64,000 bases of DNA, from assembly GCA_021209875.1 (NCBI GenBank), contig JAGYVD010000008.1, forward strand, positions 3,285,501 through 3,349,500, written 5' to 3'. The stretch is from Rosellinia necatrix (Eukaryota > Ascomycota > Sordariomycetes > Xylariales > Xylariaceae). The notes below the pieces were generated by a model, which had not been told where the DNA came from, searched no databases, and saw only the letters and a list, made by a program, of their open reading frames with translations. Position numbers and translations under genes: made by a program. Shown one piece after another: positions 1 through 11,081 of the stretch. Numbering within the stretch: position 1 is the stretch's first letter; every line of letters begins with the position of its first letter.

Positions 1-918
1 GCACCGGAACCCAGCCGTAGGCTCTTCGCATTTAATCTAGGTTCGATAGCCCTATTTGAGCCGATTTTGGAAAGGCTCTGTATAGCAGTTGCGGTACTAC
101 ACGGCCCTGTTCAAGCCATTTACGCCGGATACTTTATTTTTGACAGGAGATCTAAAGCCGCGGTTCTCGGCGCCTCAAACTCAGATCCCAATCAAGTCTA
201 GGCTAGGCGCTTGTAGTCCTAATCAACCTTCATCAAATCGTGATGGGAGGTTGGAAGTTCGTCCTTGTTCCGAGAACTGGATAGATTGTATAACAAAAAC
301 CAGTGCAGCCTGGATTAAATTCCGTGCATTTGTAGAACTAACTAACTCGGTTGAATTGTTGATCCACGATCAAACTGACGGCCTCAGTAGGCGAGGCCCC
401 ATTCGGAAACCATCCCGACGTCGATGGCCGGTGCTTCTATCACAACCAGACTTATAAACAAGGGCGAGTTAGTAGAATTCATATCTCGAGATCGTGTGAA
501 GAGAGAGATCTCAAGGTCCTCGGCCCGTTGCTGTGAAAATACGGATGGTTGTTCTCGTCTAGGCCCGAAACTGTGAAGTCCGCTAGATTATGCTTTTTTA
601 TGCTCTTGGCTTGAATTTATTATCAAAAAAAATTAGCATATTCTTTTTGATAAGGCCCCAGTCATGTGGTTGGTTTTAATTGAGGTATAAGTAGCAAAGA
701 AGCTTTCTACCAAATAGAAGCTCTTATTAACAGAACTATTTGCATGAGGTTTCAGCAGTAGATTTCTGATAGCCGCTTTATATTTCTATCGACGAGAGAA
801 ATTCATAGCAAGCAAGCACTTCTAGTCCAGGTTGGTCTACTGTCCTACCTTAAGCTATCGTATAGTTGGCCTCGGGGTTTCAACAGTAATATGGACAACT
901 AAGCATAAATACCGGTCT
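1..918. other. no gene recognised
   Basis: The short reading frames here have no recognisable domain, no convincing splice structure and no coding-like composition. I see nothing but degenerate intergenic DNA up to the first solo LTR. Confidence 0.6.
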
Positions 919-923
919 CCCCT

Positions 924-1139
924 TGTCAGTTTAAGAATCACGGAGTGAATAGATAGGCTTGTTCTAGGCAGTAGGGGGGTTGTGGTAGTAGTATTTAGGG
1001 CTCAATAGGGTTAACAATTGATTCCTGAACCCTTCAAGACCCAAGGGGGTCCCGAAGGTCCTTATATACACCCATTTCCGGTACTAGAACCACCCTAGGT
1101 GTCGGGTGGTGGCTAGCAGGGTCATTATTGGACCTGACA
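924..1139 (-). mobile_element. solo LTR, family A (copy A1)
   Basis: A 216-bp element that begins TGTCAG and ends CTGACA. It is flanked by the 5-bp duplication CCCCT (919-923, and 1140-1143 completed by T1311 across the inserted B1 element). It shares long stretches with the elements at 9772-9976 and 10511-10733. In the opposite orientation it carries a TATATAAGG promoter-like motif, which I take as the sense strand. The TG..CA ends, 5-bp duplication and lack of any internal region identify a solo LTR of an LTR retrotransposon. The superfamily cannot be told. Confidence 0.85.
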
Positions 1140-1143
1140 CCCC

Positions 1144-1305
1144 TGTCACGGAACTAGTTCTAACCTAAGGACCCCACTAGGGCACGGGCCAGAATACTGT
1201 ATATAAAAGAAGCGAGTAGCTGGCGACTGACCAAGCGAGGAGTTTTCCCTCCTTGTGCAATAACATAAGTCATTTCTGGAACTACCAGCAGTGTGAACTG
1301 TGACA
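1144..1305 (-). mobile_element. solo LTR, family B (copy B1), nested in the A1 target site
   Basis: A 162-bp element, TGTCAC...TGACA, with the perfect duplication ACCCC at 1139-1143 and 1306-1310. The left duplication uses the last base of A1, so B1 landed at the edge of A1 after A1 was in place. It is the inverse of the copies at 1387-1538 and 10156-10316; the shared core contains CTGCTGGTAGTTCCAGAAAT. Strand is assigned relative to those copies and is otherwise arbitrary. Confidence 0.85.
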
Positions 1306-1386
1306 ACCCCTGTGCCGGCGAGTAGGCAGTATGACAAGGCTTGGGTATTCTAGGGTGGGAAACTGGAAATAGCTTCATTTTACGAT

Positions 1387-1538
1387 TGTCACAGATCTCT
1401 CTGCTGGTAGTTCCAGAAATGACTTATGTTATTGCACACAGGAGGAAGTTCGGGCTGTCGCTGGCTATTCTAGCTTATATACATGATCTTCTGGTCCGTG
1501 CCTGGTGGAGGCCGGGGGCCGGGCTCGGTTTCGTGACA
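1387..1538 (+). mobile_element. solo LTR, family B (copy B2)
   Basis: A 152-bp element starting TGTCACAG and ending CGTGACA. The flanks ACGAT (1382-1386) and ATGAT (1539-1543) match at 4 of 5 bases, the mismatch being C/T, as expected for an aged target-site duplication in a genome with C-to-T mutation. It forms an inverted pair with B1 about 80 bp upstream, which explains the mirrored short reading frames here. Confidence 0.8.
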
Positions 1539-1543
1539 ATGAT

Positions 1544-3700
1544 AATCTTCTTTGGCCTCAAGGGAGCGATAATGGAGAAAGAGGGAAAGTATAGCTATCC
1601 TTTCTTGGACGGCTATCTATGCCTGAAATACACGCAGTGAGTTTACACAGTCTATACCCGTATTCCTACAAGTAGTCAGTTGACTCTCCGGCCTCATGCA
1701 CGTTGGTCCTTCCTTGGCGCTGGCATCTCCAAACAGGTGTCTTGGCATTCCCATCACACCCTCTATGGCCTAGCGTATTTCCTGACACCAGTGGTCCGTG
1801 TGACAGGCAACCCCTCAGATCGACATTCAGGTCAACCCGTAGGACGTCAACAGTAATTCCAACCCATGGTTGGCGCGCCTGTTACGCTTCCCGGTGCTCT
1901 GATAAATACACCCAACAAGTTGATAATTCTGTCATGATGCAGCCCCTGAAGATAGTAACGAAGCTAAATCCGATTCAACCTACTTTAGACATATCACTAA
2001 ATCTATATTCGAAGTTTGACGGCATTGGAGAGATTCGCTAAGCGCGGGTTAAAACTGGCTATGTATTAAAAATAAAAGTAATCTAAAGCGGTCGGTAGCG
2101 CCTAGCTGTATCGCTATTGCTAATGAATTGATCGAACAATAGAAGTTGAAAAGTGGTGGATAGACGATGTTGAAGGGTAGGTCACATGTTGGGTGGGCTT
2201 GCAGTAGGTGGCCAAGGTTAGTAATTACAAAAGCAAGCTCCATTGCGTCGCATCCGCATTGCAGCATATTAATACCTATTTGGCAAGACTCGGGGATCAG
2301 CGCATTTCGTCCGGTTATGATGCACTCGAGCGGGCCTTTCAGCTCTGTTTTGTTGTGCTAGGCCGTAACACGGTCGCCATATCTAGACTTAATAAAGCAG
2401 CGAGCTTTCTTTTTCGTTTCATTGGTATAACATTTACCATTTACAGAGGCAAAGCCTATAGTTCAGACCACCAACGTCAGCTATCACGGTCGAGGGCTTC
2501 GGTAGGCTATCCGGTCCATGGCGGCGGATGCGATACAAGACTATCCCGGTTGGCTTGTTGGAAAGTGAGCAGCCAAACTGTGTCTCAGAATGGGTTGTCT
2601 ACGTAAGTAAGACATGGCTCGGCCGCATTATTCTCATTTTTACCCTTTTATTGCGTACTCCAGTCTGCATGTTTATCACCCAGCCTACATATATGGCTGT
2701 ATCTAGGCATCTGACTAAACCCAAAACTCCTCGGCCGTACCAAAGGACCTAGACCAAGCGCCACGGCAATCATCATGGCCTTCGCGGGGTATCAATGCGA
2801 CCAGCGGCAACGCGTGATAGAACTCATCGACTGTCCGCATTGCGGACGATCCAAATAATACCCTCTCACGTTCTGTCGGCCATTTGTTTCTGGTAATAGA
2901 GTACTAAGAGTGGGATTTTAGACGCCGAGCCTCTCATTGCCTTGTGGTGACTTTTTTTTTGTATTTCTTGACCCCAAGCTTTCATCGGCTTAACGAGTTT
3001 ATTGTCATTAGTACGCAGCTAGAACGGCTACCTCAAAAAGCAACAAGAATGAAATAGAGTACTAAAATCAATAAGAATATGGCGGTATTCCGAGACCAGA
3101 ACCCAACGAATGAACGACAATCTTCCTGAAAAGCCCAATTCAGTAATCACCATTGGAGTCTAAAACATAGACACGCCATGTCCAAAATGGAATGAACCTA
3201 AGACAGGTGTGGTTTGTATTAATATGGCGTGTAAATAACAACCCCCCAAAGGCGCAGGCATCAGCTCGCCACGACGGTCCATCATTGCCGGCTCCAGTCC
3301 CGAATGATCTTACGCTTAATATCAAGCCTAGCGTTCCTTCGATCAATAATGGTGCTGCTTTAACTTCTATAGTAGGTGTTTAGGTTGATGTGATACAGTC
3401 TCATTCACCCACCCCAGTCACGCCTGCAGCATGACGGATAGAGAGAAATTCAAGAGATAGATTCTGATGGCTAACTGGCTGTCCCGCCCTTCCCGAATAC
3501 CTCGTTCATGTAACACTGATACGTGGCTACGAAGAACCGTAGACCAGCACTCTTCCCCGCATATATATTGTCAAATGTATGTGGGCCACTCTATAACCTC
3601 CTGTCTATATATTACTCTGGATATCCTAGGCCCCTTCGTACTATACTCTACACCTTCAAACATATTAACTAACCTTCATACAATTTTTCCAGACCTCTTG
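1544..3700. other. no gene recognised
   Basis: Several reading frames of 60-130 codons occur, but none matches a family I know and none can be joined by plausible introns into a longer product. I treat this as decayed intergenic DNA. The last few hundred bases are the upstream region of the TENA/THI-4 gene. Confidence 0.55.
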
Positions 3701-3702
3701 GC

Positions 3703-3712
3703 ATATATATGC
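3703..3712 (+). promoter_or_regulatory. TATA-like element of the TENA/THI-4 gene
   Basis: The sequence CATATATATG lies about 75 bp upstream of the start codon at 3785. Spacing and composition suit a fungal core promoter, but this is positional inference only. Confidence 0.35.
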
Positions 3713-3784
3713 CTCTCTGCTCCCGTTAGAACGCCCAAACGACTCCATTCCGTACATTACCCTGAGTAGCTCATCACCATCAAG

Positions 3785-4928
3785 ATGACACTGGCTTCCT
3801 GGATTCGATTCTTTTTCTCATTTTATTTTTCCTTTTATGTCTTAGCATCGGCATTTGTGGTCCCCTACAATGGACAACAACTTATATCAGTCGCTCCAGC
3901 TAAGGAGCAGAGCTCTTTAAGAACCGCTCTTGACGGCGTTGTAGCTGACTGCCCACGGTTGAACCCAGATGTACCAAAGGGGTGAGTATGGGTATCTAAT
4001 CAGGCAAGACAACAACCTAATAGGACTTCTAGGACGCTGATTGATCAACTTTGGGAACGGAACTGTGACCTCGTCGCGAAATTTCTTAACAACAAATTTT
4101 CCACGTTTCAGGCGACAACAGATACCGATGCAGCATTTAAGTCATTTCAATACTACTCCGTGGTCAGTTATATGTAACCCTGATAATAAATGTGTTCTCA
4201 CGGTTGCTATAGCAAGATTATTACTACCTACTCGAGACGGCCCAGCACAAAGCGTTTCTCATGGCGACTTGGCCACCTTCAGATCCCATTTCCTTAACTA
4301 CACAGATTAACAAGACTGCTCAATCGATGAGCGAGGATCTTAAGTATTCCAAAGAATTTCGCGCAACCCTCAGAAAAAACCTCGACGTGTCCGACGATAT
4401 TATCAATGGTGGAACCCTTCAAGCTGCTGGACTCGGATATGTAAAGTCGCTTCAAGAGAGCACCAACCTTGGTTGGTTTGGGTTCCAGGTTTCTAGGATT
4501 GCGTGCATTTATGTGAGTCGGTTTGTTCCGTGATGTTGATGCCCTGGGCTAAAGTAGAAAGGGCTGGGCAGAGCTTGCGCATCAACTTGATATGTCCTCC
4601 AGTACGAAGAAAAGTGAGCCTCCAAACGCTTGTCACATAAAAGAAAAATCCTGCTTACATTGCTAGATACGAAATTTTATGAAGAGTGGATCAACCCGAA
4701 TTTAAATTGGACTTATGGTGCTGATATGTCGAGTATATTCTACATTCCCTTTCTCAAGATGAGCCCTGTCGCTAACATTTAACCGTAGAAGAGTTAGAGG
4801 AGGATTTATCCTTCAGTAATAACAGCCGAACCTTCCCAGTTTATAACCAGCTATTTCGTCAAGGTCTCCGGTTTGAGATTGCTTTTTTTGAAAGCGCAAT
4901 GGGCAAGACTCTAAATGACACAGCGTAA
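3785..4928 (+). CDS. TENA/THI-4 family protein with N-terminal signal sequence
   Basis: Six exons read without interruption: 3785-3981, 4033-4162, 4213-4512, 4562-4613, 4667-4732, 4789-4928. This gives 294 residues; introns are 49-56 bp and all phases agree. Residues 1-24 are a hydrophobic, Phe/Tyr-rich signal sequence ending ASA. The rest reads as the all-helical TENA/THI-4 (thiaminase-2/heme-oxygenase-like) fold: YYSVQDYYYL around Gln110-Asp111 is the family's Y-x-x-Q-D-x-x-Y-L; IACIYGWAEL holds Cys207 where family members have the PC-x-W-x-Y nucleophile; FYEEWINPNL is the usual F-Y-x-x-W-x-x-P-N-L; and RFEIAFFE near residues 276-283 is the C-terminal Glu-bearing helix. Classical members hydrolyse thiamine-breakdown pyrimidines in the cytosol, so a secretory signal is unusual. 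The 5' splice site of intron 2 (GTCAGT) is weak but is fixed by reading frame and motif. The family is well supported; the substrate is unknown. Confidence 0.83.
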
Positions 4929-7900
4929 GATGATAGGTATGATTATGTATGATAGGGTGGAGTTAGGACATTCATTATTGTTTCTTTATGTAGTACGAGC
5001 TCGGGTACTGCTTATTAATATTCATTTCCGTTTTTGGCTGCTATGCTAGTCTCTAATCTACAACCCACTTGTAGCGTGACTATTCCTCTCCATCATATGC
5101 GTAGCAACAAATAGGGGCTTAGCTTACTCTGCCAGGGGGAACGGGTGCTACTTGGCTCGAACCTGACTGCCGTATGGAGCTGATTCATGCATAGACTAGG
5201 CTTTGTCATGTAAACGTTGATAGCATCTTGGTAAGGCTATGACTATAAGCGAATCACAAATTGGAATACAGGGGTATAGGGCATTGCCATGTAGTAGCGG
5301 GTGTTATATAATTGCTTCTTCTTCTAGTCCACCTATTTCATCCAATTTTTTTCTACCAACAATTATAGAGCTTTCCGCGAAGTCGACGGGATTAGCTATT
5401 AGTTGTTACTCTGGCACGCATGCCACGGTACTAATAACCTATCTCTCCCCTCTCGTCGACCCAATATCGGATATCAAGCCTGCAATGCATGCTTTATTAG
5501 TGTGACGAAGCTCACTTCGACGTGACAATTACTTTATCGTAGGTCTTCTTAATTAATTATATTACGCTTTATTGACATCATTTTCATTGAACCAGGTGAC
5601 TTGCAGTAAGACGAAGACAGGTGTAGCGACCAGTATCACTCGTAAATCTTAGTAGCCCTATAATCACTAGTATTTAACATTTATGGAGAACGAGGAATTT
5701 CTTGCTATGGTAGAACCCCCGACTGGTAGAATTGATGCTAGGGTGGCCATTTGGCTCCAGAGGCTCCTTGTAGTATAAAAGGACAATCTAACGGCCGTAC
5801 GTATTTAATAATGTGTTTTATCGTCATAGCCCTGAGTTAAACGTCGACAACAGACATCCCCCGATCATTCCTAAAAGTCCAATGCTTCGGAGAACTATAT
5901 CTATGCCACTCATAAACTACCCACAGATTATCTATCCCGCGGGGGTTATGTATAAGATCACCAGTTGCCCTGCAAAGCGGATCCCTAGGTAACAGGGATT
6001 TCTACTCGAAAGCTCGAATAATTACTCTATCTGATACTTCATGGCTCGAATTTTGCCTGGCAATGTAACACTAGATGTGGCTCGTGAGGGTTTCCACTTA
6101 TGTGGGCTGGCAGTTGTCGTGACGAATGTTTGGGGTGATGGTACCCGAGCCCCGCCTGTTGCATTTATCGTGTGTTTGTAGGGCGTTTCCTGTGGCGTGA
6201 TGGATAGAATTGTAGGCTATATGATGTGTGATTTGCTACCTTTTATCGTATCAGGATCGTTTCATTATGTTAGCTTTAGCCCGAGAAAATCCGAATCATG
6301 ATCGAGCCCCGAGAATCGCCGCCGCGCTAATACTTCACGGAGGCTATATGGCATATTATACTCGGGTATGGCATCGCGGGTTCCGTAAATCTTCCGGAGA
6401 CCAACGTCTGTGCTTTTCCGAAGTCAGCGTTGACTCTATATCTATGCATATCCGAATCTGCAATCCCTGTAATTCGATCCTGCTATATGTCGGAAACAGC
6501 GCTTACGATTATTGCAGAGGCTAAAATCGCCTCTTGTCTTAGTTCATCGTGATTTGTGTTGGAAACTTGGCATCTTATACCCTAGCAAGTCAAGCAGCTG
6601 CTTGCGCGGTTCTTACCACACAATACCAAGACATAGATGCCCTCATTACTGGTTTCCTTGACCTTCGCTTTGGACTACATTGGGCGATCGCCTAAGATTT
6701 TTCATGCATGGCAACATGTGTGCCTCCCAACATTCTCTTAATGCTTACGACGGTCCCGCTAGGACTGGCTGGGTGGATATGACTAGGGATGCGTTTCGGA
6801 TGTGGCCATCAAGGTACACAAGTTCATCCACGCAATAATCACTCAGCTCCACTGGTTCATACGGGGCTTTAAAATACGACCATGTTGTATGTTAACATAT
6901 GTTGAAAAGGTTTTCCATCTAATTTAACACTAGCGGTAATTAGTTCTCGGACATGATCCTACAACCGACGATGTTGTTCGCTTGATATGTGAAGCTAAAA
7001 TTCCTCATATGTTGAACTGCTGCCCTGTCCTAGGAAGCCGGCCGGTAAGTTCGGGCTCTTCGGCGTTTTCCTAGCTGCAAAACCGGCATAAGCCCCTCAA
7101 GCTAGGAATAGATAATCCGGGCCGTTGCCTTTCGGTATTATTATTATTTCGTAATAGCCAATCTGGCCCGAACCGTGCATCTAATGTCTCACGCAGTCAT
7201 AGCTTTCCTTGTCTATAACTGGTATCTCGAGCTTTCACATGTCTGACCCTGTATTTCCGTACCCCCACGATTCCCACACCCCGTGGCTCTTTTCATTGGT
7301 AGCTTGCCAGGGACCGGATCCTGCCGTAACCTCGTTACTTGCTAGTTAGCTGGGCGCCTGATCTGATACCCCAGCATTGGCCTGAACGTCTATATATCTT
7401 GGCAAGCCGAGCTGGCCGCGATGGTTGCCTCCTCGCCAGTGAAAACAAAGCCACTGTGGCTGGGCATGGCGGGGTGGGATGGAATGTGACCTCGTAGGAC
7501 GACGCCAGAGTCGTAATTGGGCAGTATCGACGCGGCCGCTAGCTTGTAGAGGCGTGAGATGCGCGATTTCCGCCTTCGAGAGATGTCGCATCTCGGCCCA
7601 TGCTCTTCGACCAAAACGTGATATGATCTTCTCTTTTCGTTTGGTTGCAGAGCGGTCGCCTTGGCAGTTGGTCACCGATTCGAAGATCGTTGGATAACAG
7701 CTGGTATTGGTATTCGTCGCCCGAGACCAACAGCATCCGTATCAGGGATGCCGAAGTGTTATAGGTCACACAGCTGCTTCGGTTGAAACGTCGAGGATCG
7801 GGCGGCGCGCCAGGTCTGCCAGCTCCCTTGTCGCTGGCGTTGGGGTGGTGTGAAGCGGCCAGGTCCGGCCCCCATCCTAAACGACCCGGGCCATTCAGAG

Positions 7901-8050
7901 GGCGATATGGGGCTGACCGACGTGAGGGGGGAGCAGTATCCCGAGTGGGTACGGATTGAGGGGCATCGACGACGCTTTGGATTGAGGCGCGAGGAGGGTT
8001 GAATTGGTAGAAGGCATAGATGACAGATCGGCCCTCTAGGGGTTTCAGAG
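4929..8050. other. no gene recognised
   Basis: About 3 kb of interrupted reading frames. The open stretches at 5239-5505, 6228-6524 and on the minus strand at 7346-8084 show no motif I recognise, and the last overlaps the promoter of the metallothionein-like gene. It is probably decayed intergenic DNA. Confidence 0.5.
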
Positions 8051-8053
8051 GTC

Positions 8054-8062
8054 TATATAAGG
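8054..8062 (+). promoter_or_regulatory. TATA box of the metallothionein-like gene
   Basis: TATATAAGG lies about 150 bp upstream of the ATG at 8206 and is followed by a C/T-rich leader. This is a strong TATA element, as expected for a highly inducible small gene. I did not identify metal-response elements with confidence. Confidence 0.55.
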
Positions 8063-8205
8063 AGACCTCCCTCCCCTCTGCCAAAAGGGTTCTCTTTTCT
8101 TCTCACCATCACCGCACACTACAGTCACGCCCTGCCAAAACAACCTTCCAATCAAACACCACGATCAAGTTGAATACTCCAATTCACACCCCCCCAACCA
8201 TCAAC

Positions 8206-8393
8206 ATGTCTCCCTGCTCTTGCTGCTCCTGCACCGACTGGTAAGCCCGTAAACCACTGTCGCAATTGCTATGAATTCCGGACTGACAATATTATCTATA
8301 GCACCTCGTGCTCCTGCTGCGTGAGTAACACGTCGAGCGCCTGGGTTCTCCCTCTGCTCATACTGACATATCGGATATTTATAGAGCCACTAA
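8206..8393 (+). CDS. metallothionein-like Cys-rich peptide (20 aa)
   Basis: Three small exons, 8206-8240, 8302-8320 and 8385-8393, encode MSPCSCCSCTDCTSCSCCSH. Eight of 20 residues are Cys, arranged as CxCC, CxxC and CxCC clusters with no aromatic residue, the hallmark of small fungal copper metallothioneins, which chelate Cu(I)/Zn in the cytosol. Both introns (61 and 64 bp) have good donors (GTAAGC, GTGAGT), a CTGAC branch point and a TATAG/TATAG-type acceptor. The peptide is at the lower end of the fungal range (about 22-26 residues in the classical examples). If intron 2 is retained the frame runs on to 8563 with unrelated sequence, which I consider spurious. A strong TATA box lies 150 bp upstream. 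The metal specificity is not known. Confidence 0.78.
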
Positions 8394-8644
8394 GCGAGTC
8401 CCGATGGAACCCCGGTTCCTTCGTCGACGATGAGGAGAGAGATGCGCGGGGCAGTTCTTCAGTTATGCACGGATTGTTTTATCCAATGGGGACGTTTGCG
8501 ATTTACCGAGAGGATGTGACTAGCTGCCATTCAATTGAGATTTTTGCTGCCGCTAAAGACTAGTTCCATGAATGCGATGTGACGGCGTGTGCCTACGATG
8601 CCCCAATGTGACTTATACGCCATGGCCCGACGGGCATAATGCAG

Positions 8645-8722
8645 TAGTTATACATATAACTAACTATACATACAAACATACATACATGCATATATATATA
8701 CATAGTTACATATACTTACATA
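8645..8722. repeat. AT/ACAT-rich simple sequence
   Basis: An imperfect run of ATAC/ACAT units with a short (TA)n core, probably microsatellite-derived. It follows the metallothionein-like gene by about 250 bp. Confidence 0.7.
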
Positions 8723-9766
8723 TGTCAACCCCCATCACGCTGCTTTCTGTAGAGATCTAGCTAATGCGCCACTCTCTTGGCTATCCCGGCACGGATTTAT
8801 CCCTCGCATTTTCACGTTAGCCGCGATAGATAACTCAGCAGCTGCCCGGGGCTAATGAACACACCCCAACCCATGAGCTCGGACCTCAGCTTCACCCCGC
8901 GCATCTCAGCCCCTCCCCCCGTCGCGTACGGAATTAGAACACCATTTACCTCGGCGCACAAGGATACTGAACGTTTTTTTAGTGTATGCTAATGAGTAAA
9001 GACAGCGAATGACTCCAATAAGTATCACACGTTCTCCTATTGTTCTCCTACGGAAACCAGGGCAAACGCGAGGCGCTATAATAGGTCTAGTTTATTTCTA
9101 TATGGGGTAATAACTGTCTATACCTCGCCCCTTTGGTTGGCGGCGGCATCAGCGCCTATCAAAAGTGGACCATAGGACGACGTACCACATGGGGCCATCC
9201 GCCCGTCCGGAAGCGAAAGTGGGGTGTGGGGGGTGCGGGAGCCAGTAGCTGGTGCATCCCTCCTCGTGCTAGGAAGGCCGAGACACTCTTGCACAACCAG
9301 TGCCTATACTACTTTGCTAGACATAACACAGGTTGCCTTTGGTATCGAAATTACGCACTCCCCGGCTCCCTATATCCTCAGGTTCATAAAGACATAGAAA
9401 TTTGGTCATCGAAAAACAAAAATCTGGACTTTTACTTTTTTTTTTTGTTAGCCGCCTTTCACGCAGTGCTGGGTCGGTAGGCAGTAGTAAGCTATCATTG
9501 TCAAAGTAGTGTTGTATTTTATATTTACGTGAGACGCCTCCAATGATGCAGGATCTTGCGTGTGGTTTTTAATAACTATCTGTAAGCTACCCGTCGTGGG
9601 GCATGTGTGGAGTCTTGAAGGTATTGCGAGATTATACCTCGAGGCATCAGGGGTTTGTTGAGCTTTCTATCGGCCTAAGCCCTCTGGTAAAGGTACCAAG
9701 CGGAATTGTTTAGGGCAAACAGTTTACCTTTCGATGAGAGATCCCAAAACCAAGTCTACTGTGGCA
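8723..9766. other. no gene recognised
   Basis: Contains C/G-rich patches near 9200-9250 and a T run near 9430. The 9133-9480 open frame has no recognisable domain. I see no gene. Confidence 0.5.
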
Positions 9767-9771
9767 CCTAT

Positions 9772-9976
9772 TGTCAAGTGCTGTATCGCAGAGTGAATAG
9801 ATAGGCTTGTTCCAGGTAGTAAGTGCTGTTATTCAGGGCTCGATAGCGGGAATAATTGATTCCTAAACCCTTCAAAATCCCTTAAATCTTAAAAGTCCTT
9901 GTATACACCCAACTCTGGTGCTACAACTACCCTAATTGTCGGGTGGTAGCTAGTACTACGATAGTTGCACCTGACG
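9772..9976 (-). mobile_element. solo LTR, family A (copy A2)
   Basis: It starts TGTCAAG and ends CTGACG, with the last base mutated from the family's CTGACA. The flanks CCTAT (9767-9771) and CCTAG (9977-9981) agree at 4 of 5. It shares the GAGTGAATAGATAGGCTTGT block and the GTATACACCC block with A1. It is about 205 bp long. Confidence 0.78.
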
Positions 9977-10155
9977 CCTAGATCACATCTCAACATCACA
10001 GAGCTAAGCCCCGAGCTCGGAGGCATCGCAGGGTTAAGCTATAACACTAGCCATACATTCCAACTGACTATTAGTTGCGCTCATACCTATAAAATTCCCT
10101 CCTCGTATCCTAACATAAGTTAATGCTAAAAATTACCCATAGCCAGAGGTGCAAC

Positions 10156-10316
10156 TGTCATAGGTCGTACTGCTGGTAGTTCCAGAAATGACTTATATTA
10201 TTGCACAAAGAGGGAAGTTCCTTCTTTTTGGTAATCGCCAGTTATTCTAGTTTATATACATAGTCTTTGGGTCTGCGCCTGGTGGAGGCCCGGAGTCCGG
10301 GCTTGGTTGCGTGACA
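10156..10316 (+). mobile_element. solo LTR, family B (copy B3)
   Basis: A 161-bp element starting TGTCATAG and ending GCGTGACA. The flanks GCAAC (10151-10155) and GTAAC (10317-10321) differ by a single C/T. It is collinear with B2 over its whole length, including the CTGCTGGTAGTTCCAGAAAT core and the GCCTGGTGGAGGCC segment. Confidence 0.8.
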
Positions 10317-10510
10317 GTAACACCCAACGTTAGGATTGATGTCGCGGTGGTTCGTGTCAAGTATATAAGTCACATAGGGTAGCACTAGCTTCCCCACGGA
10401 GTGGTTCTTGTAGTATTTTGGTGTATATAAGAACCAAGTATCTATCACTCTAGATGGTATGTCCAGAGAGTAATGGAATTGATCTGTACCCCTACACTGT
10501 GCTCCCTATC

Positions 10511-10733
10511 TGTCAGGTCTAATGATGACACTGCTAGCTACTACCCGACACCTAGGGTGGTTCTAGTACTGGAAATGGGTGTATATAAGGACCTCCGGGA
10601 CCCCCCTGCGTCTTGAAGGGTTCATCAATTGTTAACCCTATTGAGCCCTAAATACAGCCACTACACCCCCCCTACTGCCTAGAACAAGCCTATCTACTCA
10701 CTCCGTGGTTCCTACAACTGACACTACCTGCGA
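10511..10733 (+). mobile_element. solo LTR, family A (copy A3)
   Basis: A 223-bp element, TGTCAGG...CTGACA, with flanks CTATC (10506-10510) and CTACC (10734-10738). It is the inverse of A1 and closely similar over its full length. On this strand it carries GTGTATATAAGGACC, a TATA-like promoter motif, so I take plus as the sense strand of the family. Confidence 0.82.
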
Positions 10734-10865
10734 CTCGGCTTCTACCCTCATGTGACTAAACCTCACCCTGGACATTCGGTACATGAAAATTCTCCCCTAA
10801 TTCAAAAGTTGTTGTCATAAGGCAGAACTGCAGCGTTATACCACGAAATTACTCTTGCCACAAAC

Positions 10866-11081
10866 TGTCATATGAAGAATATCCAGAGTGAGGTCTAATC
10901 ACTAGAAGGTAGCAGCTGGGTCGCATGTAGATAGATAAGTGTAGGGGTAGGGCTCAATATCATTGATTCCTGGGCCTACCATCTAAGGCGGGAGGGCTTC
11001 AGTCATTATATACACCCATATGTCTCTAGAGCTATGCCGTAGGGTAGCTAGTACCTCGCTATGTGATCTATATACCTGACA
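10866..11081 (-). mobile_element. solo LTR, diverged family A member (copy A4)
   Basis: Exactly 216 bp from TGTCAT to CTGACA, with a perfect CAAAC duplication (10861-10865 and 11082-11086). The interior is much more diverged from A1 than A2/A3 are, but it keeps GTAGATAGATAAG, AGGGCTCAATA, ATTGATTCCTG and TATATACACCC in the same order. It is a distinct subfamily or an older branch. Confidence 0.78.

Noticed and set aside
1146..1640. Overlapping short frames on both strands with mirrored peptides
   Set aside because: They result from the inverted pair of family B LTRs, not from genes.
7539..8084. 181-codon minus-strand frame
   Set aside because: It lies over the promoter and TATA box of the metallothionein-like gene, has no recognisable domain and a Pro/Arg/Ser-biased composition typical of chance GC-rich frames.
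8321..8563. 80-codon frame downstream of the Cys-rich exon
   Set aside because: It opens with GTG, not ATG, and starts exactly at a GTGAGT donor. It is the unspliced read-through of intron 2 of the metallothionein-like gene.
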